NCBI GenBank assembly: GCA_009741485.1
Contig: CM019236.1
Location: 65,196,026 to 65,260,025 of the forward strand
DNA length: 64,000 bases
From: Malurus cyaneus samueli
Lineage: Eukaryota > Chordata > Aves > Passeriformes > Maluridae
Direction: 5' to 3'
Shown here piece after piece: positions 36,389 through 50,501 of this stretch (position 1 is the first letter of the stretch; each line of letters starts with the position of its first letter). The notes under the pieces are model-generated. The model saw nothing but the letters and a program-made list of their open reading frames with translations. It was not told the origin of the DNA and did not search any database. The translations under genes and the position numbers were made by a program.

Positions 36389-37983
36389 ATATTAGTGAGA
36401 TAACTAAATTTTTTAAATGCACATTCATTTTTTTTCTGTAATGAGTAAGACAAAAAATCTATATCAAATTGCAAGCAAGAGCAAAAATGAAGTATTTAGC
36501 ATTTGAAAGCAACAATTTTCTCAACTAGGAGAAAGCAAAATTGTCTTTTAAATATAGGAAATTTTGACCTGCTCAAAACTCAACACTTCACAAGAGAACA
36601 TACATCCACGAGGCTTCTTGGGTGTATCCAAGTCTCAAAGCTTCTACCGGTTATAAACCTGAAAAATACTAATTCACCTGACAGATCTCAACACGCTGCA
36701 GCAGGATACAAGCGGTCAGTTACACCTCCTTCTCAGTGCTTTGCAAAGACACATCTAGCCAAATTTTGTAAGGGAGAAATCATCATTACTGGGCTTTTGC
36801 AAACTGAGTGGCTCAGTCAAGCACAGAAATGGCCCTGAGCTCTGCTGAGCCTATAGCAGGAGCTCTGTTCATGCAGCAATGTTGCCAATGTCAACAAGCA
36901 TACAGAGTTTATAAAATATATTTAAACACATCTAAAACATTCCACAGCAATACCTGCCTTTAATCTCAAATCCTCAAAGGTTGATTTTTAAATCTGAGTT
37001 TATTCCAAAATCCCACAGCTTTTCATTGCCTATGGGGCAGAGACCTGAAGGGTATACACACTGCTATCTTGTGAGAGCACTACTAATGCAAGAAATTTTG
37101 TCACTGATATCAGAGCAAGGGAAATAACCAGCTGCTTAGAAAAAAGCTACTCTTTGTATGTTATGATTATTTGTTCCTAAATAGCAATTATGGCATGAAG
37201 CATCTGGAAGTACCAGCAGCATGAGCATAAACCAACATAGTTTTGATACTCTCTAAAAACACAGTCGTCAATGCAACACCATGGAAATGGCAATGCCTGC
37301 AACAGAGAGCAGCTAGGAAAGGCAGCAGTGCTTTAAAATAACATGTCATGAAACATGACATGAAACATGAGTAGAAACACCCCATCTACTTAAGATGTAA
37401 AAAGGTTTTTAATCATTTTCAGGGTAACATACTGCTTGCCTATTTGTGAAATTTTGGACCCAAGAACAAATTGCACTAAAGCACTTCTAAAGTAAAGCAG
37501 CAGAATATAATTTTATCTTCTTTCACACCAGAAGCAGAGCTTGAAGACTGGTGTGGTTGCTGACATAGGCAGCTGTGGAAGTAAAGAAGATCTTTTGACA
37601 GATGGGAATGACCCTGTGTTTAAAGAACAAACTGCAATGAGAACATGCAATGGGCATGAGACACATCAAATGCCCAGTGTGTTTTTAAGATTTTAGTGAG
37701 AGTCTGAATTAATGTACAGCAAGCCCATAGTGATTATTCATGTACTGCAAGTCCATAGTGAAATTAACTCTCCCCTCCCACAGTGGAAAATGTTTATAAT
37801 ACTCCACACAAGAAATACTTCAAAAGCTATTTTTCATCCTGAATTTTTTAGTTGGATTATAGTGTCTCATCATATGTCTGCAGACAAAAGATTACAGTCA
37901 ACACAAGTCCAAAGTGTTTTCATGGGTACAATGGTATTCACTAAACCATATGTTTCATCTTAGGACTACTGCCTCTGGCTGGC
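36389..37983. other. AT-rich intergenic sequence, nothing recognised
   Basis: No gene or repeat family was recognised. A small 9-bp hairpin at 37342-37362 is listed separately. Confidence 0.5.
37342..37362. other. Short perfect hairpin
   Basis: CATGTCATG and CATGACATG form 9-bp inverted arms around an AAA loop, followed by one more AAACATGA unit. It may be chance. Confidence 0.4.
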
Positions 37984-38045
37984 TACAACCCAACCCAACT
38001 CAACCTAATCAAATGTAACCTAACCTAACCTAAGCCAACCCAATG
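37984..38045. repeat. Degenerate (AACCT)n / (AACCC)n pentamer tract
   Basis: About 60 bp of CAACCCAACC, AACCTAACCTAACCTAA and variants. It resembles but does not match the vertebrate telomere repeat, having five bases rather than six per unit. Confidence 0.75.
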
Positions 38046-39515
38046 CAGCTCAACTCCTCCAATGTGCCACTGGCACCATCCACCTTCTCCCTGGTCATGG
38101 GGAAGCCACAGAAAGGGCACTTCCCCTTCATTTGTCTTCATAGGCTAATACTATGTAGGTTAAGAGGAAAAAAATCTCAAGAATCCAGGTGCTACCTCTG
38201 TAGTGCCACCTTTGATCCTATGGGAAACATAACCTCATCTGTCTCTAGTCCTCCCCTTCAGATGGCTGCCCCTGAAAGATGGTAGAAATGGGATGAGCAA
38301 ATGGTGGGCTAAGATGGGACTGCTGACCTGCTTTCCTGCTTCTGCTGGGCACCTACTTCAGAAGCTACCACCTGCCAAAAGGGATTCACCTTCCTCTTAC
38401 AGGAAGAGAGGCAAAACTGAAGAGCTCAAATCCAAGCGATTCTGAAAATCCCAGTTCAACCACTCACCACATGCTGAGGTGTCTAACCTCCACAGACACC
38501 TCAACTCCTGACCTTAAAGCCTATACCTTACAATGGTATCACTTCTATATATGCTCAGAAACACATCAGGATTGACTGTGCAAATACTTCCATGGGTCTC
38601 AGGCAGATAGAGTGTTTCCCTGTGCTCCTTTCCCCCTGCCCTGTAATGCTGAGTAGGTGTGCAAGCCCCAGGATTTTCCCTCCTTCCTGAGGTTTCATTT
38701 CACTTGAATCCCCTCCTACTCCTTGCCTGTTTTTCATCCACTGAGACACCTGTTTCTCCAAACCACCTATTTTGTCAGGACATCCACTTCTGAATTCCTC
38801 TTCCACAGCTTGTTCACAGGTAAGCTGTTCTTGAACTCATGCCCAGTGCCTGGCCTTGATCTTTTTGCATCTCATCCACCCACTGATCACAGCTGTCTTT
38901 TTGTCATGACCCACCAAATTCTGCCTTTTTCTGACTTTGCTTCAGCCATTTCAGCAAGACCTCCTCTACCTCATTGCTAGTGCACCCATCCAATTTCTCC
39001 TGACAAACACCTTTGTCTTTTAGTGGCTGGCATCAAACACATCATCCTTCTCCATGTTTTCCTCTTTCTTAGCAGCAGAAGAAAGTCCCAGGTCTGACTC
39101 TGGAAAGTATTTAAAAAAGCTGAACACACAATGCCACCCAGGTGTAGTGGTGAGAGCAGAAAAAGAGGACACAATTGTGAAAATGCTGTTGCCCTATTCT
39201 GCATGATCAGAAAAGTGAGGTGTTTATCTCCTAGGTGAGATTGATGATTTCATGGGAAGTGCAAGGCATTTTCTTAGGGACTTGACGGAAAGGAAACATA
39301 TCTGAGTTTGTAAAATGCCATGGAAGATGAAGCTGCACCACCAGAACACAAATACCAAGTAACAAAAGGAGTTTAAAAATCAGGTTTTGGGAGTAACTAA
39401 CAGATTCCCTTAAGTCTGATAAACTTACAGTTACGTCAAGTAAGTATAAAAAGATTTCTGGAAAAAATAAATAAAAATTTGGAGATTTGAGGTGTGAATA
39501 ACCCTTGTGCACTTG
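38046..39515. other. Intergenic sequence, nothing recognised
   Basis: Mixed composition. Short open frames on both strands show no motif. Confidence 0.5.
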
Positions 39516-39541
39516 CATAAATTACTTGCAAGTAATTTATG
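39516..39541. other. Perfect 26-bp palindrome
   Basis: The 13-bp arm CATAAATTACTTG is followed with no spacer by its exact reverse complement. Symmetry ends at the next base on both sides. It could be a cruciform-prone site or a dimeric binding site for a homeodomain-type or bZIP-type factor. No function is shown by the sequence. Confidence 0.85.
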
Positions 39542-42500
39542 GCTAACCCATGCCAGATAAATTTTTCTCATTTCTATTACACCAACTGTTGTCTATATAT
39601 GTACACATATTACATCCCCTCCATCCCGTGCATCTAGGACTTGTATGATCCACTTCTAGGGATCTGCATAGCCATATTAATGAGAAAAATGGCAAGAAGA
39701 CAGGGGTGATTCACTAGTGAATTTGCACCAATATAATGTAAATAGAGGGTTAACTTTCTTTTATTAGTATGACCTTTGTTGGCTGTTGTTAATGAACATT
39801 CTTGAAGAAGGCAAGTGACTGAACCCAGATGGTGGGATTTTATCGACAATGATCATTGTTGTGGGTCAAGTATGCCTGTGCTGCAATCATAAAATTAATA
39901 ACCTCTACAACAACAGCTTTACACATGGCTATCTCAAAAGAATGCCACTTGTATAACTCACAACCTTTGGAGATGTTATTTATAATTTATACCCAATTTG
40001 AAGTGCAAAGATTTTTCTCTCCCACAAGTCATGGTAATCAATATAGGTCTGCACCTATTACAGCCTGATGAGGTGAAGTGTGTGGCAAGGACCAGCTGCA
40101 CCAGGCAAACAACACAGCTCATAAACATGGCTTTACAAAAGAGATTTCCAGTGGCCATTTCCCACACCTACTCCGTGAGAGCAAATAAAGGAGGAAATAA
40201 TTCTGTTTAGGGGTACCATCCCTGCTTAGTGTTGCAAACTAAATTAATTGTGCATTCACCTCAGAACTGCTCAGAAACCTGAGGGATCCTGGCATGCCAC
40301 ATGGATTTTAGGCTTCTGCACCCTAATTCATAACACATCAAACTCAATGCAGGATACTATGAAGCCCCTATATCATGGAAACTGGTAATTTAAGACTAAA
40401 CACTAATTCACAAAGGTTTTGCAGATGTGAGTTACACTGAATTTAACTAAGCTTAATAATATCGCACCTCCTGTGACTTAACCTCAGAGAAGTCACTAGA
40501 GTGACTGGTTGAAATTAATGATCATAAAGCTGCATTTCATTCCCTGCTTAACCCTCCTCGTTACAGCAGACGGCAGCTCTGCCTGGAAGTGCTCAGTGCA
40601 CGTGCCTTGCTTCCTACCTCTTCTGAACAACGCCACCCAAAATCAGTCACAAGTGATGCTCAGGATGCAAGGGCAGCAAGCCAGTCATGCGGCAGAGAGT
40701 TCAAGACAGGCATCAGGTGGGGGAGGCAGTGAAGTGAGGCGCAGGCAGAGCAAAGCCGAAGGCAGCCGTACAGCAGACGAGACGAGAAGGCATGTTGTGT
40801 GCTGGCATGCGCTGACCTCTGCCAACAGCTCTCCTGATATCCCTGTCTATGTGAGTCAGACATGAACATCAGTGTGGGAGGTGGGTCTGCCAACAGTAGG
40901 AGGGAGAACTCAAAAGTCTGGGATGAACGTGAAGAGAAATATTAAATTCATATAAAGAAAAAAACCCACCCCACCCAAACAAATCCTTAAGAGCCGAGGA
41001 TGGTCAGTGTGTGTGACTGGTGGGGCCCCATTGCTGAGACCTGGCTGGAAAAAGCTCGGTGGGACCCAGGAGTCAGTGGGATGAGAACAGATAGCGGTTT
41101 CTCCTGGAGAAACTCAGATCATGTTCTGCTTTGCAGCCACAGGAAAAACAAACAAGGACAGAAAACAACCCCAAAATCAGGGTCTTTCTGCTAATCCAGT
41201 TTTAAACATCCAGTTGCAGAGCAGCAGAATTCTAGCCATTCCATTTAAATGCTACACTAACTAATAAGCTTCATTTGGGAGACCAGATTTATTTCAAATC
41301 AGGGACTTTGCTAGTACCCTTTAAAAAATAATACAATGAACAATATCAAGCTCCAAAGCTGTATCTTTAAGTTGACACAGTCACTTCAATGTTGAAGAAA
41401 CAATTTACGATTTCCCCACTCGCCAGAGGAAAAATAAAAATCCAAACATGCAAAGAGAGAAAACAATGAAGCTTAATGACCTCCATGTATTTCCACATGC
41501 AATTTTCACTTCAAAATACAATTCTGCTCTAATAATTGATCTTTCCAAGAGTTCTCTTCCAGCAGAACCAGTGCTGCTGAGACAGACTGGGGAAAAATCA
41601 AGCAAGATTTCTTGTGTCATGGTAGAGATTTTTTGCCAAGCATTTAGTAGGTTCTGAAGAAAACTTTACTCTCTTCCAGCCAGAAAGATGGTTAAACCTT
41701 GGGAGCTGGGGAAGAAAACAGAAAGTGCCAGGAAAGTATATCTGAAAATGTAAACCAGCTGAAATATTTAAATAAGTTTCAAAATTTGGTGGTTCAAATT
41801 ATTTTCTTTTCCTTGTACCAAGAACCTCAGCTTTGTTTTTTCATAAAATTAGGACAAAATATAAAGAAATTGTCATGGTAGCTTTTCTCTGAAGAATCAA
41901 TGAACTGGAGTTACATAATCTTATATGAAATTTATCATTTATTGCTACAGTTGGCCTACAAATATTACATTAAAAAGGCAAGAAGAAAATCATGTAAGTA
42001 CATTTGGGAAATTCTTTCATTGATGGCCCATGCATATCTCGTAATACTTTTGCTCTATTTTCGTTTAATTTGTCTGAACCGCCATAGGCTGATTTTTTCA
42101 AACAAATTTAAAGCAAACTCTTGATGTATAAGGAAAAAGACTTCATCGTGAAAAGCAGGATTGAGATAGGAGCTGAAATTTATCTAAATAAGAGCTATAT
42201 CACTATGCACAAATGCACAGGAAAGTACATTTTGACAGTCACTGCACATAAAATCCTGCAATGAGTTAGCATGAAAACTGTCTCCTGTACAGGGAATTTA
42301 GAGAGGAGCTCATATATGAACACGTGAGGAAAACCCACGCTGTGGCTGGAGCATTCCCTGTTAAGTCTGAGGAAAATTAAACATTACAACCACAAAACAC
42401 TGCAATACAAAATTAAGAAAACATTTATTTTTTCACTCTGTTGTGAAAAGTGAAAGGTCTATGAGTGACTAAAAAGCAAAGACCTTGGAGTCAACAACAT

Positions 42501-45258
42501 CCCCATCTGTTTTGCCATGTTTTACAGTTCCAGAATAATATAAACACTTCACATCAGTGTCTCTGCAGCCACAATTGTTACTTTTCACAGGAAGCAAATG
42601 AAGTTTTACAGTGCAAATATTCCTCATTTTCATGGGTTTCAGAAGTGATTTTCCAGGTTTGCATTCAGACTCACTGAAGGCCTACAGGATTCCCTCTGAG
42701 GAAAGACTGCTAATTGAGGGGACAGAATATTGTAAATAGAGGGTTTTCACTTCCTTGTGAACCTGGGGAAAGCAGCAGCCAGGCAGCTCAGGAAACTTCG
42801 TGCCATGCTGAGGTCTGTGCACCTGGGCAAATGAAATGGGAGAAGAGGTAGAAATGGTCTGGGAAGAATGGGTGTGGTAGAGAAGATTTACCCATTTTTC
42901 CTGCAAAGAACTTACACCCCAAGGCAAACCGGCCTTCATGCCAAAATGTCTTCAGCAAAATAAGACTGCAAGAGCAGCTCCTCTGTAGCTGCAAGAGGAG
43001 CAATGAAGCCTGCTCACCAAGATCATGCCTTCTGCAGCTGCAGAAACTTTCACAGAGCTTTGGTGTGAAGGACACCCTGCCCCATGCTGCACACTGACAA
43101 GGTGCTCCTGCTCTTTCACAGGAAGAGAAGTAGGGCATGTAAATCCACAGTCCTTGTGGTGGAAATGCATCCCATCCACTACCATGGCAATAGCTGGAAA
43201 CATCAGGACTTGTCCTATAAACCTAGGTGCAAGGGCACTGGTGAGAAACAATCTTGCTACTGGTCTAAATTAAGAATAACCTCATCTGCCATTAATTTTC
43301 GTATTTTCTGCTCAGGCGATACTAAAGATGCACCTTGAAGGAATCCTATTGCTCAACTTGCACAATGCTGATTGGGCTGTACTTCTAATGTGCATGCAAG
43401 TACATAAATTATGTTTCAGAAAAAAAGAGATTCAGTAAAAAAACCCCACCAAATCCCACAACAAAACTAATAGAATAAATCTGTGGCAGGCATGCTTAAC
43501 CAATCAACTAGTTGCGACAGCTTTGGTATGGTCTGAAAAGTGCTGAAACCAAATGTTTCCTTATAACATCCCTTACTTAAGGTGGGTTTCTGAAATACGG
43601 AAAGTAGATTCTTTTTAATTGAATTTAGTATCCCAAATGGATCACAGAGAAATTCCTTTGTGTATAATGACTTTTGTGTATAACGCAAGTAAGTACTCTG
43701 TAGTTTGGGTTCTTAATAGTTCCCTTTACAAAAACTTGTTTTCAGGAGCTTGTTTATAAATTTTGCCATGCTAAGTATTTGGGATGAGAATTCCCATGCT
43801 CTGTCTCTGCCTTAGGCTGATTGCTATTATTTTTTTGTTTTCTAGTGAGAGGATTTAGTCCCTTCAGGAAATAAGATGAGGGAAAACATATTTTGCCCCT
43901 GTTGGGAGGAATAAAAAACCAAAACAAACAAGAAAAGAAAAAAGTCTTACAAGAATTTTACTGAGCAGCTCCTATGTCTCTGTTCTTCATAGCAACAGTT
44001 TGAAATTTGGAAAGTAAGGTTCCTGTTGTCCTTTTGCAGTTCCAATGAAAAAAACAGCCAGCTTTCTGCCTAGTCATAAGCCTTTGAAAAATTTCATTTG
44101 CATATGTTCAGCACATAGTCCCCAGAATCTGGAAGTCTAAGTGGCCAAAGATTCATCTAAAGATGCTGTTTGCAATGGACAAACTCCAACCCAGAGCAGA
44201 CAGGGCTAAGCCAGACTTTTTATTTTTTGTCTCTGCTGCTCCCAGATGTTGCAGTATATTGTGGCATCAGGCAAAGGAACTAAGTGCAGGCAGCCCTCTG
44301 TCCTGGACTCTAAATGCTAGGAGAAAAAGGGGAGAAGGGGGGAAAAAAGAAGCCTAATGTAAATAGAGAGGAGAACACTCTGGGGGCAGAGAGATGAATG
44401 AATCGGGACAGGAGATTGACTGTGTAAAAAGATCAAAGAGAAGTGGTATAGGAACACCAAGGAAGGTGAAGGAAACACACCTGCAGGAGAAGGAAAGACC
44501 TTGAAAAGCAGGGAATTGGCTGTAAAAAGAGGTTAGAAGGCAGAGATGAGTGACAGCAGACAGTATGGACACAGCAGAGACAAGAGGGCAGACATGGAAA
44601 GGAGGAGAGGCTCAGCGGGACATGACTTTCCAAACTAGTTAAGAGCTGCCTTGTGGAAGACTCATTCTCTCCAGGCAAAGACAAAACTGTCAGTGCTTCA
44701 TTCTTCCTTGGCTATGGTTCACTGAGAAGGTGAAAATCTACTGCACTAATACTCTCAGCACCTTTACCTCACTTCACCAGCCCATGTGTCTGAGCCCAAA
44801 CTCCCTATCTGACATTTCCACCTCTGCAACTAACCTGCAGCCATGGAATATCACATGATAAAATTGCCTTTCCTCATTGTATTCTGGTTGAAGAAAACAA
44901 ATTACACATAGAAAACTGTATTAGGAGAATATTTGAAGTGTGCATGCTAAAGGGACAAGTTAAGGACATTCAGTTTAGTCAACGTCAAACTGGTTCAGGC
45001 AAAACTGAGGAGGATTGGTGCTTACTGGTGCTGCTCTGGTACAGCTTGTGCTGACCTTGCAGAGAGCGTTATGCTGCCCTTGAGGATCACTTGTGCATTT
45101 TTCCACCAGACGCCTCTGTTGACCTGCAGCTATTGCGTGGGAGTAGAGAGAGCTAGTCCAAACAGATGAGGCTTTTGCAGCAAAATGTGAAGTAATTTTA
45201 TTTCAACGTGGTACAATCAGTAAATGAAGGAGAATGTAACACAGTTAGGTGTGTTCCA
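39542..45258. other. Intergenic sequence, nothing recognised
   Basis: About 5.7 kb with no supported gene. The block from about 40560 to 40870 is somewhat CpG-richer and has open frames on both strands without motifs. The block from about 42680 to 43340 likewise has several overlapping frames of 70-116 codons on both strands, which points to base composition rather than coding. Confidence 0.45.
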
Positions 45259-45312
45259 CACTCCACAGAGTGACTCTGTGACAGACACTCCACAGAGTGA
45301 CTCCAGAGCGAG
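45259..45312 (+). repeat. 27-bp tandem duplication
   Basis: CACTCCACAGAGTGACTC starts at 45259 and again at 45286, exactly 27 bp later. The ends of the two units differ. It is a local duplication with no evident function. Confidence 0.8.
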
Positions 45313-48300
45313 TCTTCCACACAGGAAACTCCTGTTGTACTCCTATGAAATGTATATTGGCTATTACATGGGCAGTGAAAGAAATAAAGTGTTTCGAAAA
45401 ATCCCCAGGTATTTAAAGCAAAAAAAAAAAAGGTTATTTAAGAAAGTATCAATAAGGAATTAATGCTATTAATGGGAAAAAACTTCACAAAGCCCTAAGC
45501 TCCAAGCAGGATTTTTTTTGAGCATCTGTTGGTAGCAGTCTCACTGCAAGCAGTGATCTTTTACCACAATTCACAGCTGAGCTGGCTCTCTAATCTTTGC
45601 TAGTGGAAAGACACAGCTCATGTGGTTTCTTACATCCAACATTTCCAGGTCACCTAAATTCCCAGTAGCCAAAGGACAAAACTTCCCCTAATGGTCAGTC
45701 TAATATTTTTGTCTTAATCTATGCAATGATAACTGCTATTTTAACCTGAAAGTGTAGTTGCATTATGTAGCTGTGATTGCTGTAAAGAGTAAGAGGTAAT
45801 ACAGAAACAACAGTTATAGAAAAACATATGAGATACACAAAAAGGAAACTGAAAGCCATAAAACAACGCAACTGAAAGCTTTATGTTTCTATTATTTCAG
45901 TCTTTCCGGAGATGATGACTGACAGTAATTTGAAGACACCATGGATCCCTTAATTATACTGAGCGCAGCAACAGGACCCTTTGCTGCAAACATGCAAACG
46001 AAGTGACGTTGGTTTCATACCAGTCTGTTATTCTGCTTTCCTATCTGTCCAACATAAACCTTGTCCAAGCTAGAACAACTGCTTTGCAAGCCAAACTGTA
46101 ACTTCTTCCTAGGGTAGTTTACAGTCCACAAAAAATTCCTGATACACTAGCATCTAAATTAGCAAAGGGGCTGAGTAATATTGGAGATGGGTTGAATGGA
46201 GCAATTCCAAGGGACATCACAGGTTGGCTTGGTTTGGGGATGCACAAGCCCCATGGTTCTGCAAATCTAGTGGTACAAGAAAGGATCTGTGGAACTGCAC
46301 TCTTCAGGGGACAAACTGTCTTTGAAGAACACACCATGGGCAGGACCACAAAAGTATGAAGCATAAAATGTTTCTACCTTGCCATTGTTTGCTCTATAAT
46401 GAGCTTCAGCTGGTCTGTAACTTTTAACATGAGTCAATTAAAAGTTTGAAAGCTTCATATATTGCTGGAGCCAAGAATGGCTGGTCACTAAAAGCAGTAT
46501 TGTTCTGTAATCACATCACATGCATTGGTAGACTCATTCCCGAAGTTTGCTTCCATGGCTTTAGATAACAATTACTTACTTTTTTGACATTTGGTTAACA
46601 GAACAGTGATAAAGAAAATGAGCAAATGAAAAAAAACAGTATGCAGAATCATGCAAAAGATCATAAATGGCAGATTTAGTATCAGCATTGGCAGTTTTGA
46701 TAATTATCTTACAGGAGAGAACACTGCATCCAAATTTTTACTTTGTATGATGTAAGATGCTATGACATGTATGAGTTACTTGTTTTGAATGACAGCCATG
46801 CACTGTTTCTTTCCCTGCTTCCACTGCTAGCACATACATTTCTGTGCTAATATGATAGTACTCTTTGAATGAGATAAAAAGGAAGGATGGCTTAGCCACA
46901 GGCTGCTGAAACTACCTCTGAAACAAGTTGAATCAATTGCTCCCCAAAAACAATTTAATTGATCAATTTCAAATACAGGAAATCTGCTGAGTCCAGTCAA
47001 GTCATAGAAGGCTCAGTTTCAAAAGCAGATACCTAATGCTCATACAAAACATGTAACAAGCCTGGTAAATTATGAAAGCATTAATATGCCAAAAGAGGAA
47101 ATCACCCTATAAACATTCACATTCAGTACCAGATTTGCAGCAATTACACTGCTCATGCAACAAGTTACCATTTAGATAAAACAACACATGTTGCACACTC
47201 TTATCCATGTTTTATGGCCAATATATTTTACCAACTATTGTTTGTTGCTCTGTTTACTAGAGTCATATCACAACATTGATCCTGGACTTGGCAATGACAG
47301 ATGTTGCTATACATACTCACAGCAGGATTTTTTGCTTAGCACCACAGGATGCTCTACCTTGGCTCTTTGCAGTACACAAACTGATAATGCAAAAATCCCA
47401 GTTCTTAGTGGCTCTGAAAAGACATAATGTTATAGCACCCTGATTTATTTCAGCAGAAACTCTTAACCCATTAATTTACTGGTACCATTTTAATTTCCTA
47501 AGAAAACAGGGAAGAAAATGCTGTCTCCTCCAGCAGGGCTTATGTGCAGATGTCCAAACAATCAGTGCTCTGGTGTGCATCAGCCTCTCAACTATTGATC
47601 AAAATTTTCAAATTACTTGTCAGATTATCAGGACAAGAACTTTTCTGCTCCCTTTCTCTTGAATGCAAACTGGGCACTAGCACAAACATTTTTCTCTTAA
47701 AATAGCAATATCCCATCTGATTAACTCTCTAAAGTGATAAACTCAGCACTAACCCATTACAGAATGTCAAATGTGCGTAAGATATGAATTAGTTTGTTGA
47801 ATAAGTCACTGGGCTTTACCAATGTTTTTGGGTTTTTCAAGTTCCTCCTCCGCAAATATCTACCCCCAAAACTGAAGCATTGTCATTAAACATAGAAGAC
47901 TAATTGGCACGTTTCTCAGGGATTAGGCAGGTAATAGCGAGTTTTCTTCAAAGAAAACTGATTTAAGTTCGATTTAAAGACTATCTTAATGTGGATAAAG
48001 TGTGGGAATAAGAGCGTGAAAAATCTGAAGCCAGAATAAAAGTAAGACTAAAAGAATTTAGCTTTTCGATTTTTAAAAATAAATACTTGGGGGAAAAAAG
48101 GTGTTTCATTTTGTAAAATTGCCAACTTTGAAATCCATACAGTCCCCCTTATACCCGCTTCAAAGAAAATAAAGATAGATCATTGTGCAAGCAGCAAAAT
48201 AAATTTCTGCTGAGGCACTTTTGCTAAGAGGAATATTTGAGTTATGAATGAAATGATGAAAACTTGGCACTTTCACAAAGCCTCATCAACAAAAAATATA

Positions 48301-49210
48301 CTGCACATCAGGTAGCAGCGCTTAAACCCACTGCTATTTGCCTTCCTTCACACATGGCATGGTTCACAACTCTAGAGTCATGGGGATCAAATGTCCAATT
48401 GATGCCTTGGGATCTGTGTCCATCACTTGGAAGCTTGAAGTTATGGGGCATGATACTGCATGATGAAGATATTCCCCTTCAGACTCATCTGTTTTCTTTT
48501 ATGACATCAAAAACTAAACCCACCAAAATTCTTGAACAGTTATTTCATGTCTCTGATTCATTTAGAAGGAACAGGCCAAAGTCAAGCTTGATGAATCAAA
48601 CCCCAACTGGAATCCTTGATGATTTTATAGACATATGTAGCTTAACATTATTTCAGTGTGTCACACTGTCACAAAGGGGCATTCTAAGTAATAAGGTTGT
48701 ATGCTGAGTTATCAAAGATTCATGTAGTAATGTACCAACATCCTTCATATAAAGATAATCAAATTTGAAATAACTGACATGTCACCTTGAGGAGAAATTT
48801 GATTTATTATTTGCAAAGTAATCCAGAAAACAGTGAGATGAGCTGTAAGAATTACTTACGCTGACTTCAGGACATTAGTTTTTGTTGTTGCTTTTCTGCC
48901 TGCCCTAAATAATAACAAACAACAGAACTTTGTGCTGTTGAGTGAAGGTGAAAAGTGGTTTCTTATAAGTGTGTGGCTGTACAAGGGTGGTTTGTTTGCG
49001 TTTAATAAATGATATGTGACAGAGAGCACAAGATGGTGGGAAGCCAGCTTTCTTCATTGCAATGATCCCATACTCAATGGGGAATGTTGCCAAAAGTCAC
49101 ATCAGTTCATGAACTTCCTTGCTTGTTTCTGCGGGGCAGGACCTGCTTCAGTGAGACTAGATATAGTGCAAATAGCATGGAAGTTTTCAAATGTTACTCA
49201 GTTTAAGTGC
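45313..49210. other. AT-rich intergenic sequence, nothing recognised
   Basis: No gene or repeat family was recognised. The 147-codon frame at 48264-48707 lacks motifs and splice context, and I treat it as chance. Confidence 0.45.
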
Positions 49211-49215
49211 ATACA
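49211..49215. repeat. Target-site duplication (ATACA), one side
   Basis: ATACA directly before the LTR end, repeated exactly at 50502-50506. Confidence 0.85.
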
Positions 49216-49420
49216 TGTCGTGGCTTGAACTGGGCCGAAAGCCAAAGAACCCACGGCATTCCCTCACCCCTCACCAGAGGGGAAGAAGGGAGAGCAAAAG
49301 CCCAATTAACACAAAAATTTATGGCTTTTAGATAAGATAACATAACATAATTGAGAGAAAGATATGAATATACTCCAGAAAATGGTCAGACAGGCTGAAA
49401 AACTTAAGTTGCAAAATAGA

Positions 49421-49426
49421 TTTATT
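49421..49426 (-). promoter_or_regulatory. LTR polyadenylation signal AATAAA (copy 3)
   Basis: AATAAA on the minus strand, at the position conserved in all three LTR copies, next to the AACTTAAGTT block. Confidence 0.6.
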
Positions 49427-49882
49427 ATTAAGGACTACTAAAAAACTACTGCACCGGGGAGGGGAGCAGAGATAGGGAAAAATTTACAAGAAGAGGAAAA
49501 AAAAAACCTGGACATTTAAAGACACCTGTTATTCTTTCTGGGAACCTGGCTGTCTCCCAGGTCACCCCTCTCCACCCTGCCATGGCTTCCCCATGCAAAG
49601 GGGAGCAGGGATGAAAGTTTAACATAGATCAGACTACTCATTACAGTTATCATCCAGCATCATAGGAGAAGAGTCCTTACAGCTCCAAGCAGTGGAAGTT
49701 TTTTCCCAAGAAAGTCAGTGTATAACAGCTGATGGCATGGGATTCTTTTTCTTTACCTTGTAGGAGAAAGGAAAATTCTCCAAGGCCAACTGCGTTATTT
49801 TGCGAGCCTAGCACTATCACAAATCTCTGGCAGAACACAGCTCTTCTTCATTCTAAGCATCCACTTGCTTCAAGACATGGGC

Positions 49883-49898
49883 GGGGGGGGGGGGGGGG
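49883..49898. repeat. G16 homopolymer inside LTR copy 3
   Basis: An uninterrupted run of 16 G. It is likely to be of uncertain length in any assembly. Confidence 0.85.
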
Positions 49899-50501
49899 TT
49901 CTCTTCCCCTGCAGAAACACAGTTTTCTTCTAAGTGTCACTCACCTTCAGATGTGAGGAGGGGCAAGCTCTTCCTTTTTTTAGCTTATTTCAGTCCAGTT
50001 TCAAAGGCCAGGTTTTTCTCAGAGAAGGTCGTTCTCTTTTCTATACAGGTCTTTCATTGATGAAAATAGTCCTTTGAGAACACTTGTTTCTCCATGTTCA
50101 GCACCACAGCAACAGCACAACACTGTCTTCTTCTTACTGTGATCTTGGGTCTCCATTTTTTCTTACATCTCCTCACCCTTCTACTCTGTCTTTCCCCTGG
50201 TGCATGATACTAACAACCTAAAAACTAAATGGCAGCCACGCCCTATCTTGTTTTGAATTAAGTACAAGACCAACGTAATCACAGAGGTGTAACTAGCGTG
50301 TGCAATTGGCCCAGGCCTGATGAGCAGCCTGTCCATCAATCTCAGAGCCCAAATGGATTGGTTCTAAAACACAGGGGGCAAGGCTCCTTTTGCTGGAGAA
50401 GATGGAGAAAGCTTCTAGAACTTTGTCACAGGAGCCATCTTTGTGGTTTCTTAGTCCCACACCCTCACCACCAAATAACTGGACTGAGCAAAACCAGGAC
50501 A

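Larger units (their letters stand above)
49216..50501 (-). mobile_element. Solo LTR of the same endogenous retrovirus family (copy 3)
   Basis: A 1,286-bp LTR in minus orientation. Read on that strand it starts TGTCCTGGTTTTGCTC and ends GTTCAAGCCACGACA. It is flanked by an exact ATACA duplication. It is closely similar along its whole length to copy 2, for example in the shared ATTTATGGCTTT and GAATGGTCAGACAGGCTGAA-type blocks near the U5 end. The polyadenylation signal is kept at 49421-49426. A run of 16 G on the plus strand (49883-49898) is an expansion not seen in copies 1 and 2. No internal or coding sequence remains. The open frames over it are not genes. Confidence 0.9.

Noticed and set aside
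37984..38045. AACCT tract as a telomere repeat
   Set aside because: The unit is five bases and degenerate, while the vertebrate telomere unit is six bases.
48264..48707. 147-codon plus-strand open frame
   Set aside because: Its translation has no motif, it lies alone in AT-rich DNA, and no promoter, splice site or polyadenylation context supports it.
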